Shown here one piece after another: positions 48,538 to 57,411 of a stretch of 64,000 bases of DNA (the first letter of the stretch is position 1; each line of letters starts with the position of its first letter). The stretch is from DATKPE01 sp035524335. Its GTDB lineage: Bacteria > Bacteroidota > Ignavibacteria > UBA10030 > SZUA-254. Position numbers and translations under genes: made by a program. The notes beneath the pieces were generated by a model that was given only the letters and a program-made list of their open reading frames with translations, was not told the origin of the DNA and made no database searches. The stretch covers positions 62,001 through 126,000 of the forward strand of contig DATKPE010000029.1 in NCBI GenBank assembly GCA_035524335.1. The letters run 5' to 3'.

Positions 48538-49671
48538 TCAATGGCACATCGAATAAACCGCGTCCACAACCCTTGCCGATGCTCCGGGGGAACCGAGTTT
48601 TTCCCGGATGACCCCGAGCGCTTTCGACATGCTGGCCCGCCGCCCGGGATCCCGCAGAAGCGCCACCGCCTCTGTGGCAATCGTCTCCGCGTTCGCCCGT
48701 CCCTGGATCAGCTCCGGGACAACGGGTCCGCCGGCGACGATGTTGACCAGGCCGATCGACCGGATACGGATCAGCGGTCTGATGATCACGTACGTGAGCC
48801 GGGACATTTTGTAGACCACGATCATCGGAGTCCGGTAATATCCGGTCTCGAGCGTGGCGGTCCCGGAGGTGACAACCGCCAGGTCGGCATTCTTCATGAT
48901 GTCGTAGGATGCATCCTGAATGAGCCGGATATACTCCTGCCCTCTCAGAAATGAACGCATATACTCCATCTCCAGCACCGGCGAAACGCCAACCGCAATC
49001 TGAGCTCCGGTCGCCTCATTGATAAGGCGGGCGGCCCCGAGCATCGCCGGAAAAATGCGTTCGATCTCCTGCCGCCTGCTGCCGGGAAAGAGCGCAACCA
49101 CCGGGTGGTCTCCGCTGAAACCGTGACGCGCCAGGAACTCGCCGCGTCCCGGGGGATCCGTCAGAACCTCCAGCAGCGGATGTCCCACAAACCGGACCGG
49201 GATCCCGGCCTTCTCATAGAGCGCTGTCTCGAACGGAAACACCACCAGCATGGTGTCCACAATTCCCTTCATTTTCTTTATCCGTCCCGGTCTCCAGGCC
49301 CAGATCTGGGGGCTGATATAGTAGGCGACCGGTATATTCTCTGCTTTGACCCGCCGGGCAAACCGAAGGTTGAATCCCGGATAATCGATCAGAATGACGA
49401 TATCGGGGCGTCTTCCGCGGAGCAGTGCGGCAAGCGTCCGCTCAACCGCCTTCAGGGTGGGAAGATGCCGCACCACTTCCCAGAACCCCATCACGGACAA
49501 TTCGCGTATGTGAAAGACCGCATCTAAACCGGCGGAGATCATCAGGTCGCCGCCGATGCCGAAGACGTCGCACGCCGGGTTTCTGCGTTTCAGTTCCCGG
49601 ACCACTCCCGCGCCATGGAGATCGCCCGACGGCTCGCCGGCAACGATCATGATCCTGGCGGGTCCGTTCAT
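48538..49671 (-). CDS. lpxB: Lipid-A-disaccharide synthase
   Basis: A 377-residue GT19 glycosyltransferase joining UDP-diacylglucosamine and lipid X into the tetraacyl disaccharide. Signature blocks: MIVAGEPSGDLHGAGVVREL at the N-terminus, IDYPGFNLRFARRVK, YYISPQIWAWRPGRIK, and LFPGSRRQEIERIFPAML. It overlaps the upstream isoprenylcysteine-methyltransferase-like gene by 4 bases. Clear evidence of an LPS-bearing outer membrane. Confidence 0.96.
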   Translation of the reverse strand: MNGPARIMIVAGEPSGDLHGAGVVRELKRRNPACDVFGIGGDLMISAGLDAVFHIRELSVMGFWEVVRHLPTLKAVERTLAALLRGRRPDIVILIDYPGFNLRFARRVKAENIPVAYYISPQIWAWRPGRIKKMKGIVDTMLVVFPFETALYEKAGIPVRFVGHPLLEVLTDPPGRGEFLARHGFSGDHPVVALFPGSRRQEIERIFPAMLGAARLINEATGAQIAVGVSPVLEMEYMRSFLRGQEYIRLIQDASYDIMKNADLAVVTSGTATLETGYYRTPMIVVYKMSRLTYVIIRPLIRIRSIGLVNIVAGGPVVPELIQGRANAETIATEAVALLRDPGRRASMSKALGVIREKLGSPGASARVVDAVYSMCH

Positions 49672-50249
49672 CGGCGGAGGATCCAGAGGCCGACGATGAG
49701 GAGCGTCAGGATGCCGATTGCCTGAAGGGTGCGCCGTTCGGAAACAATACCGCGGCGCCAGTCGATGTCCGGCTGGTCATGTTCCCCGCCGGTGTAGGGA
49801 CGCAGTACCGGAAGGAACCTCGGCACTTCCCTGCAGTATGCCGCATATTCCGCCGCAAACCTGGTCCGGAGGTATTCCTCCTCCAGGCTCACGATCAGGG
49901 AGTACTGCACAAAGAACCAGACGAACGCCACGGCGGCGAGGATCGGGGTATCGGCCATGATTCCCGCCCCGGTATAGACCAGAATGTTGCCGACGTAGAG
50001 CGGATTGCGGACATGGGCAAAAGGTCCGCGGGTGATCAGGAACGAACCTCCGACAGGTCCCGTGGTCCGCGTCTCACTGCCGGCTATCGCGACGCCCCAC
50101 AACCGTATTCCTTCCCCGATGAGCACCACGGGAAGGCCGGCGGCGATCGAAACGATCGAGGGGGTGCCGATGATCACCATCGCGATCAGAAACGGGATGG
50201 GGGTATAGCTTCGGAAGCGAAATATGGTCTGGCGGATATCGCTGGCCAC
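49668..50249 (-). CDS. Isoprenylcysteine carboxyl methyltransferase (ICMT/PEMT-like) family protein
   Basis: 193 residues with four to five hydrophobic helices. The SAM-site motif of this membrane methyltransferase family is FLITRGPFAHVRNPLYVGNI, and SLEEEYLRTRFAAEYAAYCR is the conserved C-terminal block. Bacterial members act on diverse, mostly unknown substrates, not on prenylated proteins. A lipid substrate would fit its place just before lpxB, but nothing proves it. It is followed by a 4-base overlap into lpxB, and HAD phosphatase precedes it by 3 bases. Confidence 0.85.
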   Translation of the reverse strand: MASDIRQTIFRFRSYTPIPFLIAMVIIGTPSIVSIAAGLPVVLIGEGIRLWGVAIAGSETRTTGPVGGSFLITRGPFAHVRNPLYVGNILVYTGAGIMADTPILAAVAFVWFFVQYSLIVSLEEEYLRTRFAAEYAAYCREVPRFLPVLRPYTGGEHDQPDIDWRRGIVSERRTLQAIGILTLLIVGLWILRR

Positions 50250-50252
50250 CGG

Positions 50253-50987
50253 TCACCCGCCGAGATAGACGTTCCGCCGGGCGAGTTCGGCCCGGTGCCG
50301 TTTGCGGACGTTTTTCCGGCGCCCATCGGTGGCGACGACGTCCCTGAGCCGCTCCTGAACCGACGCGAACGTGGTGTATTCAAAATAGGAGATGTTTTCC
50401 CGGCGGCAGTAGTTCAGCAGATCGTCCTTCGCAAAGACAATGTCCGCAAACCGGGCCGGGCATCTGTCCGAATATCCCTCGCCGACATAGACGATGAGGT
50501 CCTCATCCGCGGAGAGGGTGAGGATATGATTCCGTTTACAGCATGCGCACCGGGTGCAGACCTCGTCGGTGAAAGGAAACCCGGGAACGAACCGTACGCC
50601 GCTCCCGTCCGCTTCGGGGACAATCTCCAGATGATTGGAGAACCTTTTCACCGACCCGACTCCGTGCCGCCGGAGGATCCGGTCGATGTAGTAATCCATG
50701 CCGTCGCTCAGAATGACCGCTTCCACACCCGAGGATTCACAGAAGGCGATAAACGCGGGGAATGTGGGATCTATCTGCTGGCCGTCGAGGAACCGGTTCA
50801 GTTCACCGGGGTCCACCGTACCGCAGGCGGCGCATTCGCGCCGGAAGCATTCGGCGGCGGAGATTTCCTCGCGCCGGTATGCCTCGATGCTGGCGGTGCT
50901 TTCGGCGCCGCCGAACCGTTCAAAGAGGGCGTCGCCGACGTCTTTGACCGTTATCGTGCCGTCAAAATCGATGTATACTCGTACCAT
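50253..50987 (-). CDS. HAD-IB family phosphatase, MtnX/PHOSPHO1-like
   Basis: 244 residues. HAD motif I is YIDFDGTITVKDVGDALF (nucleophile Asp at residue 7, acid/base Asp at 9), motif II VILSDGMDYYID and motif III/IV in IVYVGEGYSDRCPARFAD. A cap with CTRCACCKRNHI (three to four Cys) is characteristic of the MtnX-like/PHOSPHO subgroup. MtnX takes part in methionine salvage, but no other salvage gene is nearby, so the substrate is uncertain. It sits 34 bases after smc and 3 before the ICMT-like gene. Confidence 0.85.
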   Translation of the reverse strand: MVRVYIDFDGTITVKDVGDALFERFGGAESTASIEAYRREEISAAECFRRECAACGTVDPGELNRFLDGQQIDPTFPAFIAFCESSGVEAVILSDGMDYYIDRILRRHGVGSVKRFSNHLEIVPEADGSGVRFVPGFPFTDEVCTRCACCKRNHILTLSADEDLIVYVGEGYSDRCPARFADIVFAKDDLLNYCRRENISYFEYTTFASVQERLRDVVATDGRRKNVRKRHRAELARRNVYLGG

Positions 50988-51021
50988 GCGTAGCGGCCCG
51001 GTGTCCGCCGGGGCGGGATGT

Positions 51022-54000
51022 TCAGTTCGTGACCGTCGCGGATCGTATGCGGGCTTCTTCGTTGAAGCGCACGGTGACGATCTTGGAGATCCCCTCCTCC
51101 TCCATCGTCACGCCGTAGAGGGCGCTCGCCGCCTCCATCGTCCGCTTGTTGTGGGTCACGACAATGAACTGCGTATTGTTGGAGAATTTTTTAAGGATCC
51201 GCGTGAAGCGGTCGATGTTTGAATCATCGAGGGGGGCGTCCACTTCATCCAGAATGCAGAACGGACTCGGTTTCACGAGATAGATGGCGAACAGAAGCGC
51301 GATTGCGGTCAGCGTCTTTTCTCCGCCGGAGAGCAGATCGATGGAGGTCGGCCTCTTGCCCCTCGGCTTCGCGATGATTTCGATATTGGCCTCCAGCGGG
51401 TCGACGTTCTCCTCGATCCGGAGATCGCATTCATCCCCTTCAAGGAACAGTTCCTTGAAAATGGTGATGAAGTTTTCCCGGATCTTGAGAAACGTCTCGG
51501 TGAAGATTCTCTGGGCGGTGGTATTGATCTCCTCGATCGTATTCAGGAGGGTTTTTTCCGCCTCGATCAGATCGTCCCTCTGCTGGGTCAGGAACGACAG
51601 CCGTTCGCTCTCCGCGGTAAACTCGTCGAATGCGGCGAAATTGATCGCTCCGAGGACCCGGATCCGTTCCTTGAGGGCCTTGACTTCCTCGCGCCGCGCC
51701 GCGAAATCGACCCACTCATCCTCCGGATATTCCCTCAGCTCGAGCGTGAATTCGAATTCCTCCAGCGCCCGCGTTCTCAGGTGCTCGATGCCGGACTTCA
51801 GTTCGGATGTCTTCATCTCCAGATCATGCACCGCGGACGTCGTGTCGTCGTGGAGCCGTCGTTCGTCCTTGACCTGCAGTTCGATCTGATGGATCGAATT
51901 CCGCTGTTCCTGATACCTCTGCTGAACCGTCCGCGTTTCCGTTTCCAGCACGGCAAGACCGTCCTTCAGGGCAGTCAGATCGGTCTGCAGTGTTTCCGCT
52001 TCGGCTCCAAGCCTGGTCACCTCTTCCCGCGCCCGGGCGATCTCCTGATCGCGCCGCTGGAGTGTAATGCTCGTGTCGTTGATCCGTTCCTCCGCCCTCT
52101 CCCGGTCGCGTTCGATCGCCTTGCTCTCTCCCTGAAGCGTCACGACGCGGATCTCAAGATCGTTGACCGCCTTCGTCCGGTCGTTCAGATGCGCCTCGAG
52201 CCCTTCGAGCTCGCGGGTCGACCGGTGCAGGAGCTCCTCTTCCTCGCTCCGCCGCCGTTCCAATTCACCGAGATCCGACGTCATTTTCTCATATTCGTCC
52301 CGCAGACCGAGGATCTCGTGCTCGAGCTGGCGCACTTCGTTCAGGTTCCGCTCGATGCCGTCATTGGCACGTTTCTTCTCGAATTCGAGCTGGGCGATCC
52401 GCATTTCGACGGAGGTCATCTCCTTTTCGATCGCCTTGACCGCATCGCGGAACGACCTCGTATCCATCGCCTCTTCATCGGCGGCGCGCGATTTCACCTC
52501 GTCCAGCAGAGTCGCGTGGCGCTTTTCCAGCTCGGCAATCTCGCCTTCCAGCGCGGTGATCTGGGACCGTTTGCCGATGATTCCGACCTCATCCTGGCGG
52601 GATTCACCGCCGCGGAGAAATCCGCTCCCCGACGCCGTCTGGCCTTCGAGGGTCACGCAACGTACACCGACGTACTGTCCGAGAATCTTCCGGACGGCAT
52701 CGACGTCCTCCACGATGAGAACGTCTTCGAGGAGGAAATTCAACAGCTGGCGGTACTTCGGTTCGCATTCCACCACTTCGGCGGCACGGACGGCCCCTCC
52801 GGGGGCCATTGTTCCCCGGCGCCTCACCGACGGAATCCAGTCGAGACAGATGAACGCCGCGTTGCCGTGCTTCTGACGCTGGAGATCGGCGACCGCGGCA
52901 TATCCGTCCTCGACCGAATCGACAACAATCATCTGGGCGATATCGGCGAGAACCGCTTCGACTGCGCGGCGGTATTTCGGGGCGGACTCCACGATATCCC
53001 CGATGCTCCGCACATTCTTCTGTTTCCAGGCATCCTGGGTGAGTATGTACCGGGCACCGGCCGAGTAGCCGTCGTTCCCCTCCATCATCCTCCGGATGAA
53101 TTCTATCTTCGAACGTCGCCGTTCAACCTCGTGCGTCGTTTCAAGGAGCTTTTTCTGGAGTTCCTCGATATCCTGCTTAAGAATCTGTTTCGCTTCTTCC
53201 TCTTCCGCAAGTCGGATTTCGGCCTCCGCAAACTGCTTCCGGAGATCGCGGTCGTGGGCGGTCAGCTGGGCGATGAGCGCTTCATTCCGCTCGATATCGC
53301 CGGTGTACAGCGTGTTGTCCTCGACGGAGCGGTCGATGCGCCCCTTCAGATTGTCGATCCGCGTCTTGACGCGTTCCTGTTCCCCCTTGTGGCGGATGAT
53401 CTCGTGAGCGATCGTGAGGACGGTGTCGCGGACGGCCTGCGTGTCGGTTTTCTTCTGCTCGACCGCACGGCCGGCGGCGGCAAACTCCTCCCTGACACGC
53501 GCGAATTCGGTCTCCGCACCCGCAAGCTCGCCGGTCAGATGCCGGAGCCGCTCCCGGAGTGCGATCACCTCGCTGGTCAGCGATTCCTCCTGATGACGGA
53601 GGTCGACCTTCTCGGATCCGAGCCGCTCGATGTTCGCCTCGAGGGCATGCCTCCGTTCGTTGCCGACGAGAATCTTTTCCTCTATCTGGTGAATTCCGTC
53701 GTTCTGCCGGGAAACCTGGCTCTGCCGGTCGCGCAGGAGTTCCTCGGTCGCGGCGGATTCCTTCCGGAGCCGTTCGCTCTGTTCCTCCAGGTTCCGGAGC
53801 TCCTGGTCGATGGTCGACTTGTCCTCATGCGCGCCGCGGAATTTCTGTTCGAGCGGACGGAGTTTGCCGTGCAGGTAGGCGAACTCCCGTTCCAGGAGAT
53901 CGATTTCGAGCGATTTCAGTTTTTTTGCGACTTCGTTGTACTGTTCGGCTTTTTTGGCCTGGCGCTCGAGGGTGGAGACCGTTTTCTGGACCTCCTTGAC

Positions 54001-54582
54001 AATGTCGTTCACGCGCATGAGGTCCGCCTGGACGTCGTCCAGCTTGCGCATGGCGGCCTTCCGCCGGTGCTTGTATTTCGTCACTCCCGCCGCTTCCTCA
54101 AACAGCCGGCGGCGCTCGTCGGTCTTGTCGCTCAGGATCGATTCCACCATCTTCAGCTCGATCACCGAGTAGGCGTCGCTCCCCATGCCGGTGTCCATGA
54201 ACAGGTCGAGGATATCCTTGAGACGGCAGGGAACCTTGTTGAGCTGGTACTCGCTTTCGCCGGAACGGAACACGCGCCGGGTGATGGTCACTTCGCTGTA
54301 TTCCGTCGGGAGAATGCCCTTCGTGTTCTCGATGGTGAGGGAGACCTCGGCGAGCCCGAGCGGCTTCCGGTTCTTGGTCCCGTTGAAGATCACATCCTCC
54401 ATCTTGTCGCTCCGGAGGGTGCTGTACCTCTGCTCCCCCAGCGCCCAGCGGATGGCATCGACGATGTTCGTCTTACCGCAGCCGTTCGGCCCGACGATCG
54501 CCGTCACGCCGGCATCGAAGGAGACCTCGATGCGCTGGGCGAACGACTTGAATCCGATGACCTCAATTTTCGATAGATACAT
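51022..54582 (-). CDS. smc: Chromosome segregation protein SMC
   Basis: An 1186-residue condensin ATPase that compacts and segregates DNA. Walker A GPNGCGKTNIVDAIRWALGE is at residues 31-50; long heptad coiled coils fill ~170-500 and ~680-1010; the hinge lies around 520-660 (NVRSIGDIVESAPKYRRAVE); the C-terminal head has the ABC signature DLLSGGEKTLTAIALLFAI and Walker B CILDEVDAPLDDSN. Length and order match bacterial SMC exactly. It starts 6 bases after the GH2-like gene and shares its transcript. ScpA and ScpB are not in the window. Confidence 0.97.
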   Translation of the reverse strand: MYLSKIEVIGFKSFAQRIEVSFDAGVTAIVGPNGCGKTNIVDAIRWALGEQRYSTLRSDKMEDVIFNGTKNRKPLGLAEVSLTIENTKGILPTEYSEVTITRRVFRSGESEYQLNKVPCRLKDILDLFMDTGMGSDAYSVIELKMVESILSDKTDERRRLFEEAAGVTKYKHRRKAAMRKLDDVQADLMRVNDIVKEVQKTVSTLERQAKKAEQYNEVAKKLKSLEIDLLEREFAYLHGKLRPLEQKFRGAHEDKSTIDQELRNLEEQSERLRKESAATEELLRDRQSQVSRQNDGIHQIEEKILVGNERRHALEANIERLGSEKVDLRHQEESLTSEVIALRERLRHLTGELAGAETEFARVREEFAAAGRAVEQKKTDTQAVRDTVLTIAHEIIRHKGEQERVKTRIDNLKGRIDRSVEDNTLYTGDIERNEALIAQLTAHDRDLRKQFAEAEIRLAEEEEAKQILKQDIEELQKKLLETTHEVERRRSKIEFIRRMMEGNDGYSAGARYILTQDAWKQKNVRSIGDIVESAPKYRRAVEAVLADIAQMIVVDSVEDGYAAVADLQRQKHGNAAFICLDWIPSVRRRGTMAPGGAVRAAEVVECEPKYRQLLNFLLEDVLIVEDVDAVRKILGQYVGVRCVTLEGQTASGSGFLRGGESRQDEVGIIGKRSQITALEGEIAELEKRHATLLDEVKSRAADEEAMDTRSFRDAVKAIEKEMTSVEMRIAQLEFEKKRANDGIERNLNEVRQLEHEILGLRDEYEKMTSDLGELERRRSEEEELLHRSTRELEGLEAHLNDRTKAVNDLEIRVVTLQGESKAIERDRERAEERINDTSITLQRRDQEIARAREEVTRLGAEAETLQTDLTALKDGLAVLETETRTVQQRYQEQRNSIHQIELQVKDERRLHDDTTSAVHDLEMKTSELKSGIEHLRTRALEEFEFTLELREYPEDEWVDFAARREEVKALKERIRVLGAINFAAFDEFTAESERLSFLTQQRDDLIEAEKTLLNTIEEINTTAQRIFTETFLKIRENFITIFKELFLEGDECDLRIEENVDPLEANIEIIAKPRGKRPTSIDLLSGGEKTLTAIALLFAIYLVKPSPFCILDEVDAPLDDSNIDRFTRILKKFSNNTQFIVVTHNKRTMEAASALYGVTMEEEGISKIVTVRFNEEARIRSATVTN

Positions 54583-54588
54583 GCCGCC

Positions 54589-57096
54589 TCACGCAGGATG
54601 CTGTAAGGAATCGAGAATGAACCGCAGGTACATCGACATCGAGAGCGTGTAATCGAGATAGCTGTAGAGCGCCGTACCGGCGACCAGCACCAGAACGATG
54701 CTGACCACATAGACCTTCACCGGGATCACATCGTAGATGATGGAGATCCCCTTCAGCAGACGGATCACCGTCCAGACCGTCAGCACCGCGACGAGCGTCA
54801 CCATCGGCGAGATGTAAAATTCCGTCTCCATCGAGAGACGGTAGAGCACCATCGCAACGGGGATGAGGAGAATGTACGGAAGCGCCGACCAGACGGTGAT
54901 CGAAACCGCATGGTAGAAATAGACGTGCGTACGGACCATGAGCGACCCGAGCCGCACCAGAACGCTCACCGCGCCGAAGAGCACGAACGTGAGCGCCGAA
55001 ATCACCAGGATGAAATTCAGCGGATGCCACACAAGCCGCACCAGCCATTCCTTCGCCGGATCCGCGAGGAGCTGGCTGAGGAGGTTGTCGAGCGTCAGAT
55101 TGTCCCGGTAATGATAGAAGACGCTCGACAGGAGCGTTGCCCACGTCACCGACAGGATCAATCCGAGCGTCACCGTGTGGAGATACGTGATGATGCGCTG
55201 ATCGCGCACGTCCGCGAAGAAATTGTATGTCCGGAAGAGCGACCTGTTCACGCAGTCGCGGAACCGCCGGTTCCCGTTGTAGAGGAAGAAAAACGAGATG
55301 AGCGCGATGATGCCCGCCACGACGTAAATGACCGGGGCGTTGGAGGCATAATTCCCCACCGGCAGAGCCTGGACCTTTTCCCCGTTGTACACCGCCCGGA
55401 GAACGTCGAACGCGGTCCGCTTCTCGCGATCGCCGCTCACCACTCCCATCGAGATCACATACGGATCGTGGGAATGCGTCGTGAGGCTCGGTCGGTCGGA
55501 CGACCAGTCGTTGTACGACCAGAAGACACCCCCGGCAATTTTCGCCTCGCTGATCGCTTCCTGGAACAGCATGGCCAACCGGGCCTGCGATTCCATCGAG
55601 AGTGGATCGCTGTATCCGCCACGGTTTCCCGGCTCGACCATCCGTCCGTACCGCACGACAATGAGCGGCTTGTCCGGGAAATGCGCCTTCCACTTCCGGA
55701 GCGACTCGCGGAACGCCTTCGCGTCGGTGGTCAGACAATCCCACCCGACCATGTCGGCCTCGGCGAAACAGGGATGTTCCGCCGACTGGGAGGCGAAGTA
55801 GACCGGCCGCTTGTCGACGGACCGGACGGCATTCCGGACCGCGGAGATATTTTCGCACATCGCGGCGGAGGTGACCTCTATACCGTCCCCGATACCCCAC
55901 GCAAGCACGCTCGGATGTTCCCGGTCGCGCGTCGCCATCTCCCGCGCATACGTCACCGCCAGGTCCTGGAAATAATCCTTCCCGAGGATTTCCTCCGGCA
56001 CGTTCCGCATCGGGATTTCTTCCAGCGCGAGAAGACCGTACCGGTCGCACAGGTTCAACACATAGGGATGCGGCGGGGAGAGGAAGCGGATGACGTTCGC
56101 CCCGAGCGTCTTGATCTGCGTGATATCCTTTTCGATCGCCTCATAGGTCAGCGCGGAGCCGTACAGCGGATGATCTTCGAACCAGACGATTCCCCGGAGA
56201 GGTTCGAGACTGCCGTTGATGAAGAGGCGGCCGTTGTCCCACTCAAAACTGCGGATGCCGATGTCCTGGTCGAATTCGTCGTACACCGACGCCGGCGTTT
56301 TTCCGACGATTTTGACGATGGTCGCCTTCACGACGTACAGATCGGGGGTCGAGGGCGACCAGAGCTTCGGTTCCGGTATGCTCACCTCGGCCGAAACGAC
56401 GGTCGATTTATTCGGCTGATGCTGGAACGGAACGACCGCGCTCTTGACGACCGGACTGCTGTCGAGCTTTTCAATAAATTCGACCTGATACCCGTACGAC
56501 TCCTGCGCGGGCGTGGGGCTCAGCCCGTGATCCATGATTTCACTGTGCACGGTCAGACGAACCGGTTTGTCCTCCTTCGGCGGATCGTAGGAGACTTCCA
56601 CGTTCTCGATCGCCAGCCGCGGGGTCGCGAGGAGGTAGATGTCGCGGAATATGCCCCCGTAGGTTTTCCATCCGCCGACCTGTTGACGCAGAGGCAGGGT
56701 AGTTTTGGGAGAGAGCTCGTTGTCGACCATCACCCGGATATTGTTCTCGGAACCGGGCTGGAGGATGTTGGGCGGAATCGGCAGAACGAACGATGTGTAT
56801 CCGCCCATGTGACGCCCGATGAAATTTCCGTTGATGCTGATCTCGCTCATGTAATTGATGCCGTACACGACGAGCGAAAAGCTGTAGGAGTCGAGCATCT
56901 CGGCGGAGACGGTGAACGAACGGGTGAAGGTCAGCCGCCCCTCGCCGTCGTACGACGACGGAACGGTGACGTTCGTCCAGTCCTTGCCATTGATGGAGTA
57001 GCGCCACTGACCGGCGAGATCAATTTTCTGCCGCGTGGGACTGTCGGGGTACATCGCGGCATCAGGGCCGCTCCTGGTCGGCTGTCCATTCTCCAA
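54589..57096 (-). CDS. GH2-fold protein with polytopic C-terminal membrane domain, catalytic residues lost
   Basis: At least 835 residues. Residues ~20-330 match glycoside hydrolase family 2 jelly-roll and Ig domains (INGNFIGRHMGGYTSF, VGGWKTYGGIFRDIYLLATP), then a TIM-barrel domain (FEDHPLYGSALTYEAIEKDI, LGANVIRFLSPPHPYVLNL). The acid/base position, normally NE in a WxxxNE context, reads LAWGIGDGIEV (~400), and the nucleophile SEYG/SEFG site reads VVRYGRM (~480), so both glutamates are gone. From ~580 six hydrophobic helices follow. TTG 57096 is the first usual start, but the frame is open upstream and encodes a signal peptide (VRIVLLALGLLAIAA) that only ATT 57210 or CTG 57183 could start. 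It probably binds rather than cleaves sugar at the membrane. Confidence 0.8.
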   Translation of the reverse strand: MENGQPTRSGPDAAMYPDSPTRQKIDLAGQWRYSINGKDWTNVTVPSSYDGEGRLTFTRSFTVSAEMLDSYSFSLVVYGINYMSEISINGNFIGRHMGGYTSFVLPIPPNILQPGSENNIRVMVDNELSPKTTLPLRQQVGGWKTYGGIFRDIYLLATPRLAIENVEVSYDPPKEDKPVRLTVHSEIMDHGLSPTPAQESYGYQVEFIEKLDSSPVVKSAVVPFQHQPNKSTVVSAEVSIPEPKLWSPSTPDLYVVKATIVKIVGKTPASVYDEFDQDIGIRSFEWDNGRLFINGSLEPLRGIVWFEDHPLYGSALTYEAIEKDITQIKTLGANVIRFLSPPHPYVLNLCDRYGLLALEEIPMRNVPEEILGKDYFQDLAVTYAREMATRDREHPSVLAWGIGDGIEVTSAAMCENISAVRNAVRSVDKRPVYFASQSAEHPCFAEADMVGWDCLTTDAKAFRESLRKWKAHFPDKPLIVVRYGRMVEPGNRGGYSDPLSMESQARLAMLFQEAISEAKIAGGVFWSYNDWSSDRPSLTTHSHDPYVISMGVVSGDREKRTAFDVLRAVYNGEKVQALPVGNYASNAPVIYVVAGIIALISFFFLYNGNRRFRDCVNRSLFRTYNFFADVRDQRIITYLHTVTLGLILSVTWATLLSSVFYHYRDNLTLDNLLSQLLADPAKEWLVRLVWHPLNFILVISALTFVLFGAVSVLVRLGSLMVRTHVYFYHAVSITVWSALPYILLIPVAMVLYRLSMETEFYISPMVTLVAVLTVWTVIRLLKGISIIYDVIPVKVYVVSIVLVLVAGTALYSYLDYTLSMSMYLRFILDSLQHPA

Positions 57097-57285
57097 GAAC
57101 CTGATATCTTTCTGGAACAGCTGGCTTTTCCCCCGGGCGGCAATGGCGAGGAGGCCGAGTGCGAGAAGAACAATTCTTACCAGCGCGCGACTATGTAAAA
57201 TCGTTTTAATATCGCGAGGTCAGAAAAAGTGAATAGAGAAAACCACCCGAAATTAGCGAAAATCCCGGTTTTCGGATTGAGTTGA

Positions 57286-57314
57286 AATATAATAAAAATA
57301 GGAGGGGAATGCAA
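57286..57314 (-). promoter_or_regulatory. Predicted promoter of the GH2-like gene and smc
   Basis: Minus-strand -35 TTGCAT (57309-57314), 17-bp spacer, -10 TATATT (57286-57291). The start point near 57279 lies 69 bases before the ATT at 57210 and supports translation starting upstream of TTG 57096. A plus-strand TATAAT (57288-57293) overlaps it. Confidence 0.5.
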
Positions 57315-57346
57315 TGAAAAATATGGGAATTTTGGGGATTTTTTGA
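57314..57346 (+). other. Ten-codon plus-strand micro-ORF with a strong ribosome site
   Basis: AGGAGGGG (57300-57307), six bases, then ATG and ten codons (MKNMGILGIF) to TGA. TATAAT lies 6 bases before the ribosome site, without a recognisable -35. It runs towards the 3' end of tpiA, which is on the other strand. It may be chance in an AT-rich gap. Confidence 0.15.
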
Positions 57347-57411
57347 GAATGGAGATCACACGGCCGGCCGAATCACCGCCCGGTCAACCGGTTACCATCC
57401 CTCCCCGGCGC

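Noticed and set aside
51781..54576. A 931-codon open frame on the plus strand
   Set aside because: It is exactly antisense to smc, has no family resemblance and arises from GC-rich codon bias; smc matches its family from end to end.
54910..57198. A 762-codon plus-strand open frame
   Set aside because: Antisense to the GH2-like gene with low-complexity charged composition; a shadow frame.
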